DNA of 42,428 nt from CAZCDS01 sp964497585. Its GTDB lineage: Bacteria; Desulfobacterota; Desulfomonilia; Desulfomonilales; Desulfomonilaceae. Made by a program: the position numbers and the translations under genes. The notes under the pieces are model-generated. The model saw nothing but the letters and a program-made list of their open reading frames with translations. It had not been told where the DNA came from and did no database searches. The DNA is taken from positions 1-42,428 of the forward strand of contig CAZCDS010000058.1 in the NCBI GenBank assembly GCA_964497585.1. The letters run 5' to 3'. This document shows, one piece after another, positions 15,445 through 24,561 of this stretch (the stretch's first letter is position 1; each line of letters opens with the position of its first letter).

Positions 15445-17583
15445 TTGAGCGATAAACGGATCAAATTACTCCTTGTGGAGGACGACAGAATCGACCGCAT
15501 GGCCTTCGAACGGATGGTCAAGTCCGACGATCTTCCCTATGACTACTCCTGCGTCTCGTCTGTGCAGGACGGGAAGAAGGCGATCGAATCGGGCGAGTTC
15601 GACGTGGTGGTGACCGATTATCGTCTCGGCGACGGCACGGCCTTTGATCTCCTCGGTGCGGTCCCATCGGACGTCGCAATCGTTCTGGTCACAGGCGCGG
15701 GAGGCGAAGAGGTCGCGGTACAGGCGATGAAGGCCGGCGCGTCGGACTACCTGATGAAAGACGCGAACGGCAACTATCTCAAGACCCTGCCCGTCACCGT
15801 TGAGAACACGGTCAAGGCCAAGGCTACGGAAAAGGAGCTGAAGAGATATCACGAACAACTGGAGCAACTCGTTCAGGAGCGGACGATTCAGTTGGAGAAA
15901 ATGAACGAGGACCTTCGACGGGAAATCGAAGAACGAAAGCGTGCCGAAGAAGCCCTCAGAGCTGCGCATGAGAAACTGGAACTTCGTGTCGAAGAGCGGA
16001 CCGCGGAGCTGAGCCAGACAAACGAACAGCTCAGGCAACAGATAGTCGAGCGGGAACGGGCTGAACAGAGACTCCAGAAGAGCAAGGAGACCATGGAAGC
16101 CATCCTCAACGCTACCAACGACTGCGCCTTTCTCCTGGACACTCGCGGGACATTCGTGACGGTGAACCAGACGACAGCCAGGACCCTCAACAGCTCCAGC
16201 GAGAGCCTTGTCGGGAAAGCCTACTTCGATCTGATCCCGGTGGAGGAGGCACGAACGAGGAAAGAGCGATTCGAGGAAGTGGTCCGTTCGGGAAAAGCCG
16301 TTCGCTTTGAAGACAACGGCAGCGGTCAGATCTTCGATCACGGCTATCACCCGGTCTTCGACTCGGACGGAAGCGTGGAGAGTGTGGCGGTATTCTCCCG
16401 GGACGTAACCGATCAGAAGAGGTCGCAGGAGCTGTCGGTTCAGCGCCAGAGGCTGGCGGCTCTGGGGGAGATGGCCGGCGGAGTCGCCCACAATTTCAAC
16501 AATCTCTTGCAGATAGTGATAGGCGCCTCGGGTCTGGCGGAGGCGGAACTCGAATCGGGAGATCTCAATGAGGTCAAGAATACACTCAATCAAATATCCG
16601 AAAGCGCGCAGCTCGGCTCAGAGACTGTCAAACAACTACAGGATTTCGCACGGGTGCGTACACAGGACCCGACAGCGGAAGGCCGGCCCTTCGACCTGTC
16701 CGTCGCGGTTCGTCAGGCCGTAGAAGTCAGCCGGCCGTTCTGGAAAAGCGGCCCTGAGAAGAAAGGGATACAGGTCCATCTCAAATCGCAGCTTGCAGAC
16801 GACTGCCTGGTGAAAGGCAACCAGAATGAACTCTTCGAGGTCATCGTAAACCTCGTCAAGAACGCCACCGAGGCCATGCCCGAGGGAGGAAAAATCCTCG
16901 TCAAGACCTTCTTGAAGGACGACCAGGTGTTTCTCCAGGTGGCCGACACGGGCATGGGCATCGCCAAGGAGAACCTCAACAAGGTATTCGAGCCATTCTA
17001 CACAACGAAGGGAGCGAAGGGTACCGGGATGGGCCTTTCTTCGAGCTTCGGGATCATTAGCCGCCACGGTGGAATGATCTCCGTCAAGAGCAGAGAAGGT
17101 AAGGGGACCATCTTCACTGTGCAGCTACCGCTCGTCGGGGCGGACGGTGAGACGGGGGTGGTTCGGCCCAAGGCACCGGTCGATTTCTCCGCGCATGTGC
17201 TCATCTGCGATGGTCAGCCTCAGGTAGTCGGTCTGCTCGCCAAGGCCCTCACCGGACTTGGTCAAAACGTCATCAGGGCCTATTCTGCCAAGGAGTGTCT
17301 CGACGCGTGCAAGAGCAAGCGGGTCGACATCGTCATTTCCGATTTTGATCTGCCGGATGCCAATGGGTGGGAAGTCGGCGCAGCAATCCGGAAGATATGC
17401 AAAAAGAGGGGAACCCCAAAGACTCCCTACATTCTCGTCACCACGCAAGCAGGGCTGCAGGACGAGATCGCGAGAATCGCCGAATCCGGAGTCAACCGCA
17501 TCGTCGAGAAGCCGATCAAGTATCCGATGTTGTTCGATGCGATTCGGCAACTCCTCAAGCAGCAGAGGACATCGTCGGAATGA
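15445..17583 (+). CDS. REC-PAS hybrid histidine kinase with C-terminal receiver
   Basis: This 712-residue soluble kinase has an N-terminal receiver (5-125; Asp58 in VVTDYRLGDGTAFD), a long coiled coil (~125-215; EELERRVEERT-like heptads), a PAS domain (~215-330; ILNATNDCAFLLDTRGTFV), and a HisKA with His349 in GVAHNFNNLLQIV. The ATPase domain has NLVKNATEAMPEGG, ADTGMGIA and GTGMGLSSSFGII; a C-terminal receiver has Asp633 in VISDFDLPDANGWE. In that receiver the usual acidic pair is altered (LICDGQPQ in place of a DDE type), so metal binding may be weaker. The start is TTG at 15445, with GGAGGG nine bases upstream and six bases after the preceding stop. Receivers at both ends suggest a phosphorelay hub. 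Confidence 0.92.
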   Translation: MSDKRIKLLLVEDDRIDRMAFERMVKSDDLPYDYSCVSSVQDGKKAIESGEFDVVVTDYRLGDGTAFDLLGAVPSDVAIVLVTGAGGEEVAVQAMKAGASDYLMKDANGNYLKTLPVTVENTVKAKATEKELKRYHEQLEQLVQERTIQLEKMNEDLRREIEERKRAEEALRAAHEKLELRVEERTAELSQTNEQLRQQIVERERAEQRLQKSKETMEAILNATNDCAFLLDTRGTFVTVNQTTARTLNSSSESLVGKAYFDLIPVEEARTRKERFEEVVRSGKAVRFEDNGSGQIFDHGYHPVFDSDGSVESVAVFSRDVTDQKRSQELSVQRQRLAALGEMAGGVAHNFNNLLQIVIGASGLAEAELESGDLNEVKNTLNQISESAQLGSETVKQLQDFARVRTQDPTAEGRPFDLSVAVRQAVEVSRPFWKSGPEKKGIQVHLKSQLADDCLVKGNQNELFEVIVNLVKNATEAMPEGGKILVKTFLKDDQVFLQVADTGMGIAKENLNKVFEPFYTTKGAKGTGMGLSSSFGIISRHGGMISVKSREGKGTIFTVQLPLVGADGETGVVRPKAPVDFSAHVLICDGQPQVVGLLAKALTGLGQNVIRAYSAKECLDACKSKRVDIVISDFDLPDANGWEVGAAIRKICKKRGTPKTPYILVTTQAGLQDEIARIAESGVNRIVEKPIKYPMLFDAIRQLLKQQRTSSE

Positions 17584-17777
17584 GATCCGGGGGACACGCG
17601 GCCGAACGGACCCAAAAGACTTTTCCGGGAGTTCCCGGACGCTCGGCGGCCGACCGCTGGAATAGAAGGAGACCCATCAGGCGACGACGCCCAAGTGGAA
17701 GGGTTGGCGTCACGATCCCCGGCACGCAATTGCTGGACGGATGTGCCGTCTGGTCGGGTCCCTACGGGAGTTGAGTC
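17584..17777 (+). other. 194-base spacer before the multi-PAS kinase
   Basis: It contains a small hairpin CCGGG-AGTT-CCCGG (17625-17638) without a T-run. It also has a near-miss to a sigma-54 site at about 17720-17733 whose -24/-12 spacing is one base too short. No gene is seen. Confidence 0.35.
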
Positions 17778-20700
17778 ATGACTGACAGATCGAGTCCGGA
17801 ATCAAACCCGTCACAGGGCGAGCCGGAGTCTCCAACCTTTCTCGGCGGAAGCAACACCCCGACGGAAACCATAGACCTGAAAGGTCTTTTTCAGGAGGAT
17901 TCGGGTGCTTCAGCCGGTTCTAATCTGGAGCAAATTGGATCGAGTGCAGCGGGCAAGCTGTTCGAGGCGTTGCCCATTCCCGCGATACTCCTGGATACTT
18001 CCGGTCGGATCGTATTTGCCAATGGGGCTTGCGATCGAATCGCCCCCCAGGGTACGACGTTGCGGGGAAAAAAGTTCTCCTCCCTCTTCAGCGATCCCCG
18101 CGAGGCCGGGAACGTGGATTCGCGCATCCGCAAGGTCCTCGCCAAGCGCAGGCCCAAGGTCATGGAGGGTCTGGTTCAAACGGGAGAGGACTCGGTTCTG
18201 CGGCGTCTGCACCTGAGGTCTTTCAAAGTCGGCGCGGAGCGGTCCGTATTGGTCCTCCTCGAGGAACCGGTGCGTGGAGCGGTTTCCCAGGTCTTGGGCT
18301 CGACCCGGAAGACCGGTGCTCTGCGCGGGCAACCCGTGGGAGCGGCTCGTCCGGGAGACAGGCTGGGCGTGGGACTGTGGTCGATGGAGGAAGCGCTCAA
18401 AACGAGCGAGCTAACACTCGGGGACGTACTGCCTGCGGCACCTCTCGCCATAAGCTACTTCGAACAGGGCAAGCTCAAGTGGGCCAACCGGAAGATGCTG
18501 CACATGTTCGGAGAAGACACGGAAGATGAGTGGCTGGGCAAGAGCCCCAGGAATTTCTACCCGTCCGACGATGAATTCGAGCGGGTCCGTGAAGTCATCT
18601 ACAAGGAGCTGGAAGAAGGCAAGGCTGCTGAAACCGGAGCGCGCTTCATACGCCGCGACGGCTCCACATTCACAGGCCACATAAAGGTTAGCGCGATCGA
18701 TCCCCGAGTTCCCCGCAAGGGAACGATCGTAACGATATCAGAGAGTCTCCCTGAAAGCCTGGCGAAGGCCGCTATGCCGGGAAGATCCCGGGACGGTGTT
18801 CCGGATGCCGGGGAAGGGGCGACCCGAGCTCCTGCGCTCTCTGCCAGGGAAAAGGCGACAGGAGTGGCTTCGGCAGAAAGCTTCCAACACGTTCTCTTGC
18901 CCTCCTCGCAGGTCACCATGGTCCTCGACCCGGAGGATGGGACCATCCTGAGCGCGGCCGGCGCGACCGAAGAGATCATGAAGTGCGATCCCACGTCCAT
19001 GGCCGGCAACAAGCTTTCGTCCTTCGAGCTGCCCAACCTGCCGCTACTCGGGCCCGAACTGCTCGAGGAGCTGAGTGTTACGGGCAGGGCCGTGGAGGGA
19101 CAGCACCTGTTTGCTGTGGACGGAGCGGTGATCCCGGTCGATTTCACAGCGACGGAGGTTCCCTGGGACGAGAAATCGGCCGTGGTACTTACCGTACGCC
19201 CCGTGATCACTGCCCAGATGGACGCCCAGCGACTCCGCGAGCGAGCGAGACACTATCGCTCTCTTCTCGACAACGCCCCGCTCGGGATCATAGCCTGTGA
19301 CGTAAACGGAGACATTACGGAAATCAATCCCCATGCCTTGAAAATGCTTGGCGCCTCCCACTCGGATGCACTCGGAGGACTGAACCTACTCACCTTCCCG
19401 CCATTCGTCGAAGCGGGCGTTTCCAGCGTTATCGCCAATTGTTTCGATTCGGGCAAACCGGCGGTGAGTGAGTTTCCCAACAACATTGGGCTGGGCCGGC
19501 GGCGCTACTGCCGACTCCACGTTGGGCCCATGAGGGACCACGACGGAAGCATCGTCGGCGTTCAGGCCATCATGGAAGACGTCTCCAAGCAAAAAGAATC
19601 GGAAACCCTGCTCATCCAGGCCGAGCGCCTCAAGGCCGTAGGAGAGATGGCCGGCGGGGTGGCGCACAACTTCAATACGCTGCTGCAGTTCGTTGCCGGT
19701 GGTTCTCGCAAAGCGCTGGGGTATCTGGAATCGAAGGACTACTCAAAACTCCGGCCGCTGCTCGAACAGATCTTTGATGGAGCACGGGACGCGGTTCAGA
19801 CTATACGGCGGCTCCAGCAATTTGCTCGTGCACGCCGTGCGCTCGGGGTTTCACGCTTTTCCCACGCGCAGAGGGAGATTTTCGACTTGAGCGAAGCCGT
19901 CCGGGAGGCCGTAAAGAAGTGGAAGCTCGGCTCCAAGGCAGAGCTACGCAAAGGAAGAATCGAGGTCTCTATGGCACTTGACCTCTCGGAGGGTTGCTTC
20001 ATCGAAGGCGAGGAAGCCGAGATCATCGAGGTAGTTGTCAATCTCCTGAAAAATGCCGAGGAAGCCCTTCCCATCGGCGGGAAAATCAAGGTCAAGACCT
20101 ATCTGAAGGGCGATCGGGCGATCCTCGTAGTCCAGGACACGGGAGTCGGCATCCCCTCGCAAAATGTCGGAAGGGTTTTCGAACCGTTCTGGACGACCAA
20201 GGACACCCACGTCGGAATGGGATTAACGTCCAATTTCGGAATCGTGCGTCGCCACCGCGGAACGATTACCCTCACCAGTACCAAAGGACGAGGCACCGCT
20301 TTCACCGTCCAGATCCCTCGGGTGAAAATGCCCGTTCGCAAGCAAAGAACCCTCGAGAAGAGAATGGCGGAGCATAGCTTCCGCATCCTGATCATCGATG
20401 ACGACGAACCCATCGTCCGGATCTTCGAAAGAGGATTGAAAAAACTCGGACAGACGCCTATGCCAGCTTTTTCCGGTCAGGAGGGACTGAAGCTGTTCGA
20501 AGAGGTGGAGGTTGATGCAGTGGTGTGCGACCTCGCCATGCCAGGGATGAATGGATGGGAGGTGGCACGAGCCGTACACCAGGTTTGCCTCGAGAGGGGC
20601 ACGCCCAAGCCGCCCTTCATTTTGTTGACGGGCTGGGCGGGGCAGCTCACGGAAGACGAGATCATGGCGCACCCGGACGTCAATAGAATTGTCGAGAAGC

Positions 20701-21101
20701 CGCTCAAGGTTACGAGGCTTCTGGAGATTGTGGCACAGGAGGTGAAGGGTGCGGTTGACGAGGTCGCGTTTGCAGGAAGGGTCGACGGAATCGACTTGCT
20801 TGAATACATTCAGGTCCTGCTTCTCACCGGCAAGCCTGCGATCGTTGAAGTCCTCCACAGAAATGGGGTCCGGGGCCTGGTATTCATCGATAAAGGACGG
20901 ATTCGTCATGCAGTCTGCGGCAGCCTGGAGGGTGAAGAAGCACTCTATCGATGCCTGAACATGCGGGTCGGAAGTTTTTCCAACCTTCCGTGGCGTGAAC
21001 CGGAGCGGATCACGATTGACCAACCGACGGAGTATCTCTTGATAGAGGCCAGCAGAAGGCGCGACGAGATGAAGAACGGAGGCCCGTGGTCCATTGAGTG
21101 A
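17778..21101 (+). CDS. Multi-PAS hybrid histidine kinase with receiver and C-terminal PATAN (DUF4388) domain
   Basis: This 1107-residue cytoplasmic kinase is the last of the array. Four PAS-like segments are seen at ~55-150 (LFEALPIPAILLDTSGRIVF), ~215-320, ~370-470 and ~490-600 (LLDNAPLGIIACDVNGDI). They are followed by HisKA with His630 in GVAHNFNTLLQFV, HATPase (NLLKNAEEALPIGG, DTGVGIP, GMGLTSNFGIV), a receiver from ~868 (LIIDDDEP, Asp918 in VVCDLAMPGMNGWE, VEKPL) and a PATAN/DUF4388 domain (~990-1100; LLEYIQVLLLTGKPAIVEV, GLVFIDKGRIRHAVCG). PATAN domains occur on receivers in Myxococcus-like gliding and Cyanobacteria PatA proteins and probably mediate protein contacts. It is paralogous in its core to 11779 and 15445. 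ATG 17778 has GGGAG upstream. Confidence 0.92.
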   Translation: MTDRSSPESNPSQGEPESPTFLGGSNTPTETIDLKGLFQEDSGASAGSNLEQIGSSAAGKLFEALPIPAILLDTSGRIVFANGACDRIAPQGTTLRGKKFSSLFSDPREAGNVDSRIRKVLAKRRPKVMEGLVQTGEDSVLRRLHLRSFKVGAERSVLVLLEEPVRGAVSQVLGSTRKTGALRGQPVGAARPGDRLGVGLWSMEEALKTSELTLGDVLPAAPLAISYFEQGKLKWANRKMLHMFGEDTEDEWLGKSPRNFYPSDDEFERVREVIYKELEEGKAAETGARFIRRDGSTFTGHIKVSAIDPRVPRKGTIVTISESLPESLAKAAMPGRSRDGVPDAGEGATRAPALSAREKATGVASAESFQHVLLPSSQVTMVLDPEDGTILSAAGATEEIMKCDPTSMAGNKLSSFELPNLPLLGPELLEELSVTGRAVEGQHLFAVDGAVIPVDFTATEVPWDEKSAVVLTVRPVITAQMDAQRLRERARHYRSLLDNAPLGIIACDVNGDITEINPHALKMLGASHSDALGGLNLLTFPPFVEAGVSSVIANCFDSGKPAVSEFPNNIGLGRRRYCRLHVGPMRDHDGSIVGVQAIMEDVSKQKESETLLIQAERLKAVGEMAGGVAHNFNTLLQFVAGGSRKALGYLESKDYSKLRPLLEQIFDGARDAVQTIRRLQQFARARRALGVSRFSHAQREIFDLSEAVREAVKKWKLGSKAELRKGRIEVSMALDLSEGCFIEGEEAEIIEVVVNLLKNAEEALPIGGKIKVKTYLKGDRAILVVQDTGVGIPSQNVGRVFEPFWTTKDTHVGMGLTSNFGIVRRHRGTITLTSTKGRGTAFTVQIPRVKMPVRKQRTLEKRMAEHSFRILIIDDDEPIVRIFERGLKKLGQTPMPAFSGQEGLKLFEEVEVDAVVCDLAMPGMNGWEVARAVHQVCLERGTPKPPFILLTGWAGQLTEDEIMAHPDVNRIVEKPLKVTRLLEIVAQEVKGAVDEVAFAGRVDGIDLLEYIQVLLLTGKPAIVEVLHRNGVRGLVFIDKGRIRHAVCGSLEGEEALYRCLNMRVGSFSNLPWREPERITIDQPTEYLLIEASRRRDEMKNGGPWSIE

Positions 21102-21474
21102 AGCAGGGTCCTGCGCCAGCATCTTCAGGGCCCGGCGACGTTAGGAAAACATACCGAAGTGGACAGGAGGGAACTGCTTTGGGAAGAAGTGCGTACCCCG
21201 GCACATGGTGCGGGGTGAGCGGAGAGGGACAAAAATGTCCGATTCACGGGTCTGTGTATGGTATAGGTGAAAAGGTGAGGAGGGATGAATCGGCGTATGT
21301 TCTCCACCTGGCGTGAGCCCTCACGCCGTGACGCTGCTGCACAAAGATCGAATTCTTTTTCGGCCCCTCTTACTGTTGGAGCTCCCTGGAGGAGGCCGGT
21401 AGTCTACCCTCACAGGCCCGTGTTCATATGATCCGTTTTTTCAGAGTGATGAGTGATATCTCACGAGGGATGCT
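21102..21474. other. 373-bp gene-free region after the kinase array
   Basis: It holds a perfect 7-bp palindrome GCGTGAG-CC-CTCACGC (21311-21326) and a short 49-codon frame from ATG 21285. In that frame the AGGAGGG sequence is too close to the ATG to act as its ribosome-binding site, so no gene is called. No T-run terminator is seen, although transcription of the signalling operon should end here. Confidence 0.45.
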
Positions 21475-22653
21475 TTGCCTGAAAATCCGAGAACAATCAA
21501 GGCTATTGAGGCCGTCCGCTGCATACGTTCCGGGATGACCGACGCCGAGCTGATGGAAAGATTCAAGCTCTCTGCCAAAGGCCTCCAGGTGCTTTTCGAG
21601 CGTCTGGTGACAGCGGGAATCATGGACCGCTCGGAGTTCGTTCAACGGGTATCCCTCTCGCACAGTTCCATACTGATCGACAGCGGGCACACGAGATTTC
21701 CTCCTCCGCCTCAGGAGCCCGACAAACCGATAATTGACGCGACTGAAGCACTCGAATGCATTCGTGCGGGAATGGGTGAGGCGGAACTCATGAAGAAGTA
21801 CTGCCTCTCTTCCAAGGGAGTGTGGAGTCTCTTCAGTAAGCTCCGGGAAAAGAACCTGGTCACCCAGGATCAGATTGACCGTATCATCTCCCGAGCGGAT
21901 CACACCGCTGAAGTGGATGAAGAAACGGGTGAAGTACCTCCCCAAACCCCGCGCTTGCAAACTCCAAATGTCGATACGGAAGGACTCGCTTACCTCATCG
22001 AATCGGGCTCGGACCGGGAAGCCCTCGCCGATGCTTTCAACATCACCTCCCGAGATCTCGACAGACTGCTCGAAAAGCTAGTTGATGAGGGTCGGTTCTC
22101 GCGACGCGACCTGGAGCGAATGCTCCCCGCAGTCTCCAAGTGCTTCGTCATCACGAGCTGTTCCTCAAACGAGGTGCTCTACAGTGGCGAAGCGACCTCG
22201 CTCGCCGAACTGGTGGAAAGGGCGGTCGCGCTCGGGGCCGATCTATCAGCTGCTGACCTCAGCGGTCAGGGCCTGGCCAGGTTGGATCTTTCCGGGGCCC
22301 GCCTCTCAAGGGCTAACCTCAGGGGAGCAAATCTCGTGGGGACGGATCTCACCGAAGCGAAGCTGCGCGAAGCTGACCTCCGGTCCGCGGACATGTACGG
22401 AGCGATACTCCATAAGGCGAATCTGGCCAAGGCCAACCTTGCCGACGCAAACATGACGAAGGTATATGCGGTGTGGGCATTCCTCGAGGGAGCGAATCTC
22501 TCCGAGACCAACCTGACCAATGCCAATCTTACCGGCGCCAATCTCAACGGCGCAGAGCTTTTTGAGTGCATTCTGGACGGCGCCGTGCTCACCGGAGCCA
22601 ATATGGAGGCGGTCAGTTCCGAATTCGTGAGACGAAATGACGGGTCACAATAG
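21475..22653 (+). CDS. Protein with three ELMEKY-type repeat modules and C-terminal pentapeptide repeats
   Basis: This 392-residue soluble protein has two parts. Residues ~1-215 are three copies of a ~50-residue helical module: AVRCIRSGMTDAELMERFKL, ALECIRAGMGEAELMKKYCL and a diverged GLAYLIESGSDREALADAF, each followed by S.KGL..LF.KL and a D/E-rich end. The last ~130 residues are pentapeptide repeats A(D/N)LXX (LRGANLVGTDLTEAKL and so on), which fold as a right-handed beta-helix. A short segment (VITSCSSNEVLYSGEATSLAELV) joins them. The start is TTG at 21475 with GAGGGA four bases upstream; the next in-frame ATG cuts into module 1. The module recurs in the convergent gene at 22731-23885. The function is not known; the module looks like a small winged-helix or adaptor fold. 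Confidence 0.8.
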   Translation: MPENPRTIKAIEAVRCIRSGMTDAELMERFKLSAKGLQVLFERLVTAGIMDRSEFVQRVSLSHSSILIDSGHTRFPPPPQEPDKPIIDATEALECIRAGMGEAELMKKYCLSSKGVWSLFSKLREKNLVTQDQIDRIISRADHTAEVDEETGEVPPQTPRLQTPNVDTEGLAYLIESGSDREALADAFNITSRDLDRLLEKLVDEGRFSRRDLERMLPAVSKCFVITSCSSNEVLYSGEATSLAELVERAVALGADLSAADLSGQGLARLDLSGARLSRANLRGANLVGTDLTEAKLREADLRSADMYGAILHKANLAKANLADANMTKVYAVWAFLEGANLSETNLTNANLTGANLNGAELFECILDGAVLTGANMEAVSSEFVRRNDGSQ

Positions 22654-22681
22654 AGCGCGGCCCGCGGGACAAAGCGTTTCG

Positions 22682-22721
22682 GCAATCGGGAATTGCTTTC
22701 CTGGCCTGCCGTTGTGCAGGC
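22682..22721. terminator. Possible bidirectional terminator between convergent module genes
   Basis: Two hairpins lie in the 77-base convergent gap: GCAAT-CGGGA-ATTGC followed by TTT (22682-22699), and GCCTGC-CGTTGT-GCAGGC (22704-22721). The position suits termination for both genes, but the T-runs are short, so the evidence is modest. Confidence 0.35.
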
Positions 22722-22730
22722 ACGTCAGGG

Positions 22731-23885
22731 CTACTCAACGTAAGGGATCGCCCTCTCATCGGTCACGGTCGCTTCGCCTGTCCTGAGGTCGAGCCGGTTA
22801 TATGTTCCACTTGCGTTCGGAAATTTGACGTATCGCACTCCGCCTTCGTACAAGCTTTTTCGAAGGGCTCTCACCTCGTCGAGGATCTCTTCGGCCTGCC
22901 TCTTTTTCGTTCGGATCGTCCAGTCGATGAGCAGAGTCTGGGTAATTGCGCCCTCCATTCGTGCCCGACACACGCCCTTGAATCGGGTATTTAACGAGGC
23001 GGCCGTGACCTCCCCCACCTTGGATGTCTCCGGGAAAAGCAGAACCCCGGCAATTCCGAGCCCAAGAATACCCCACGCAACGGCGATGGCAGCTTTGATC
23101 CCGATCTTAAGCTTCGTATTCTTGATCAGCGCGTAGAACCCGACAGGAAAGACGAAGACGAGCAGGACCACCACGAGACCGGTATTGTCGTACCAGGGGG
23201 GGCCGGGTATCTCGTCACTCCCGGGCCGGTCGGGAGGCGGCACTGTCGACTCTTCCGGCTTGGGGCCAGGCTTCTCGATGAATTCCCTGTATGCCTCGGT
23301 GGCACCATGGGCTCCCTCGGTGATCCCCGGCTCGTCCGGAGCAGGCTGAGGTCGTGCAATCGCCAACTCCCCAATGACCTCATGGAGATCAACCGTGCCC
23401 TCGATGAGCACCATTCTCTCCTCATACTCGCCGCGATCGATCCAGCCCCTGTCCAGGAGCTTCTCGAACAGGCTCTGTAACCCCTTGGCAGTGAGCCGGT
23501 ACTTCTCCATCAGTTCCGCATCGCCCATTCCGGCCCGTATGTCGGCTACGGCCTCGCTCACGCCGACCCGACGAGCGCCCTCGTCCCTCTCCTTCTCTCT
23601 GGCCTCCTCTTTCTCCCGCAGCCTCTCCTGAGCAGCCTCGATCTCCTCCGGGGTTGGGACGATGATGAAGGGTCCCACCCGCGCGGTGACGTGGACCGTG
23701 GCATCGTATCCGTGCATTCGCTCATCGAGTTGGGACTGACTAATTATCCCTGCCTTGAGAAGCTTGCTGAACAGACTTTCCAGACCCTTGGCGGACACGC
23801 GATACTTTTCCATGAGTTCGGCGTCACTCAGACCTGCCAGGATATCGTCACGCGCTTCTTTGGCGTCGACCACTTTCTTGGTCAT
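22731..23885 (-). CDS. Membrane-anchored protein with two ELMEKY-type repeat modules
   Basis: This 384-residue protein shares its N-terminal module with its convergent neighbour. Module 1 is at ~7-57 (DILAGLSDAELMEKYRVSAK) and module 2 at ~107-155 (VADIRAGMGDAELMEKYRLT), separated by a charged helix rich in Glu/Arg. A Pro-rich linker (~190-215) precedes two membrane segments (GLVVVLLVFVFPVGFYALIKN and IAVAWGILGLGIAGVLLFP). The ~110-residue C-terminal domain (TQTLLIDWTIRTKKRQAEEIL) is unrecognised and probably lies across the membrane or in the cytoplasm, depending on topology. The start at 23885 has AGAGGTG six bases upstream; a longer reading to 24152 overlaps the prepilin gene and is rejected. 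It may transmit a signal between the modules and the envelope, but that is inference. Confidence 0.78.
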   Translation of the reverse strand: MTKKVVDAKEARDDILAGLSDAELMEKYRVSAKGLESLFSKLLKAGIISQSQLDERMHGYDATVHVTARVGPFIIVPTPEEIEAAQERLREKEEAREKERDEGARRVGVSEAVADIRAGMGDAELMEKYRLTAKGLQSLFEKLLDRGWIDRGEYEERMVLIEGTVDLHEVIGELAIARPQPAPDEPGITEGAHGATEAYREFIEKPGPKPEESTVPPPDRPGSDEIPGPPWYDNTGLVVVLLVFVFPVGFYALIKNTKLKIGIKAAIAVAWGILGLGIAGVLLFPETSKVGEVTAASLNTRFKGVCRARMEGAITQTLLIDWTIRTKKRQAEEILDEVRALRKSLYEGGVRYVKFPNASGTYNRLDLRTGEATVTDERAIPYVE

Positions 23886-23988
23886 TTGGGCACCTCTGAT
23901 GCTCGCTGCGCAGTTCTGATTCAGCGGGTAAAGGTTGGCACCCGGGCCGCGAAATGCTGAGCCATCCGGATTCCGGCTCAAATCGCTG

Positions 23989-24561
23989 CTAGTCCGGGGG
24001 AGCCGGACAGTTCGCCTTCTCGGTCGGTTCCGATGGAGTGCAGCTCTGACCAGTGAACATGGTCGATCCATAGCACGGCTTTCCCTCACCCCCGTACTGA
24101 CGCCACTCGGGGCCGGAACAGTCGCCCCGAGCAGCGGGCAGATCCGCTCCACCGGTCAAGGACAGGCGAAAGATGTACCGCTCGTTGGGGTCGCCCGTGG
24201 GCCGTGAGCCGTTGCGAGCACATCCCCAGACCTCTGTTGAGAAGGGTTCCGCGCCCCGCCGAATGCGGACATCACAGTTGCGACCGGTGCCGCTCCAGCC
24301 ATAGAACGGACCGGCAAGCCAGCCAATATCAAAAGCCTTTCCGAGGACCTCGAATCCACAGTTGCGAGCCGTCGATTCCTGCCTCAGTCTCTCGACGGAT
24401 GCGGAAATATTTGCCAGATCTCTTTGAACCGCAGAGTCGCAGGCCGATCTCTTGTAGGCAATATAGGCCGGCACCGCTACAGCCAGGATTATTCCCATGA
24501 CCGCCGCCACAACCATTATCTCTACGAGTGAGAAGCCCGACTCGCCTTTGCTGTCTGCCAT
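23989..24561 (-). CDS. Type IV prepilin-like protein (prepilin N-methylation motif)
   Basis: This exported protein of 190 residues starts with a short basic leader and the prepilin-peptidase site GESG|FSLVEIMVV (cleavage before Phe), followed by the hydrophobic helix (MVVAAVMGIILAVAVPAYIAY) that all type IV pilins and pseudopilins use for assembly. The ~140-residue globular domain contains six or more Cys residues (NCGF, NCDVR, VWGCARN, GDCSG, KPCYG, QSCTP), likely disulphide-linked. No pilus assembly gene (PilB, PilC, PilD) is nearby, so it would be an orphan minor pilin or pseudopilin. The start at 24561 is set by the motif; the upstream reading to 24708 has no homology, and the ribosome-binding site is poor. 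Confidence 0.82.
   Translation of the reverse strand: MADSKGESGFSLVEIMVVAAVMGIILAVAVPAYIAYKRSACDSAVQRDLANISASVERLRQESTARNCGFEVLGKAFDIGWLAGPFYGWSGTGRNCDVRIRRGAEPFSTEVWGCARNGSRPTGDPNERYIFRLSLTGGADLPAARGDCSGPEWRQYGGEGKPCYGSTMFTGQSCTPSEPTEKANCPAPPD

Noticed and set aside
17720..17733. Sigma-54-like CGGCACG-CAAT-TGC before the multi-PAS kinase
   Set aside because: The -24 and -12 elements are one base too close, which usually abolishes RpoN binding.
21285..21434. 49-codon frame with AGGAGGG right in front of ATG
   Set aside because: The ribosome-binding-like sequence touches the ATG, leaving no spacing, and the peptide has no recognisable features.
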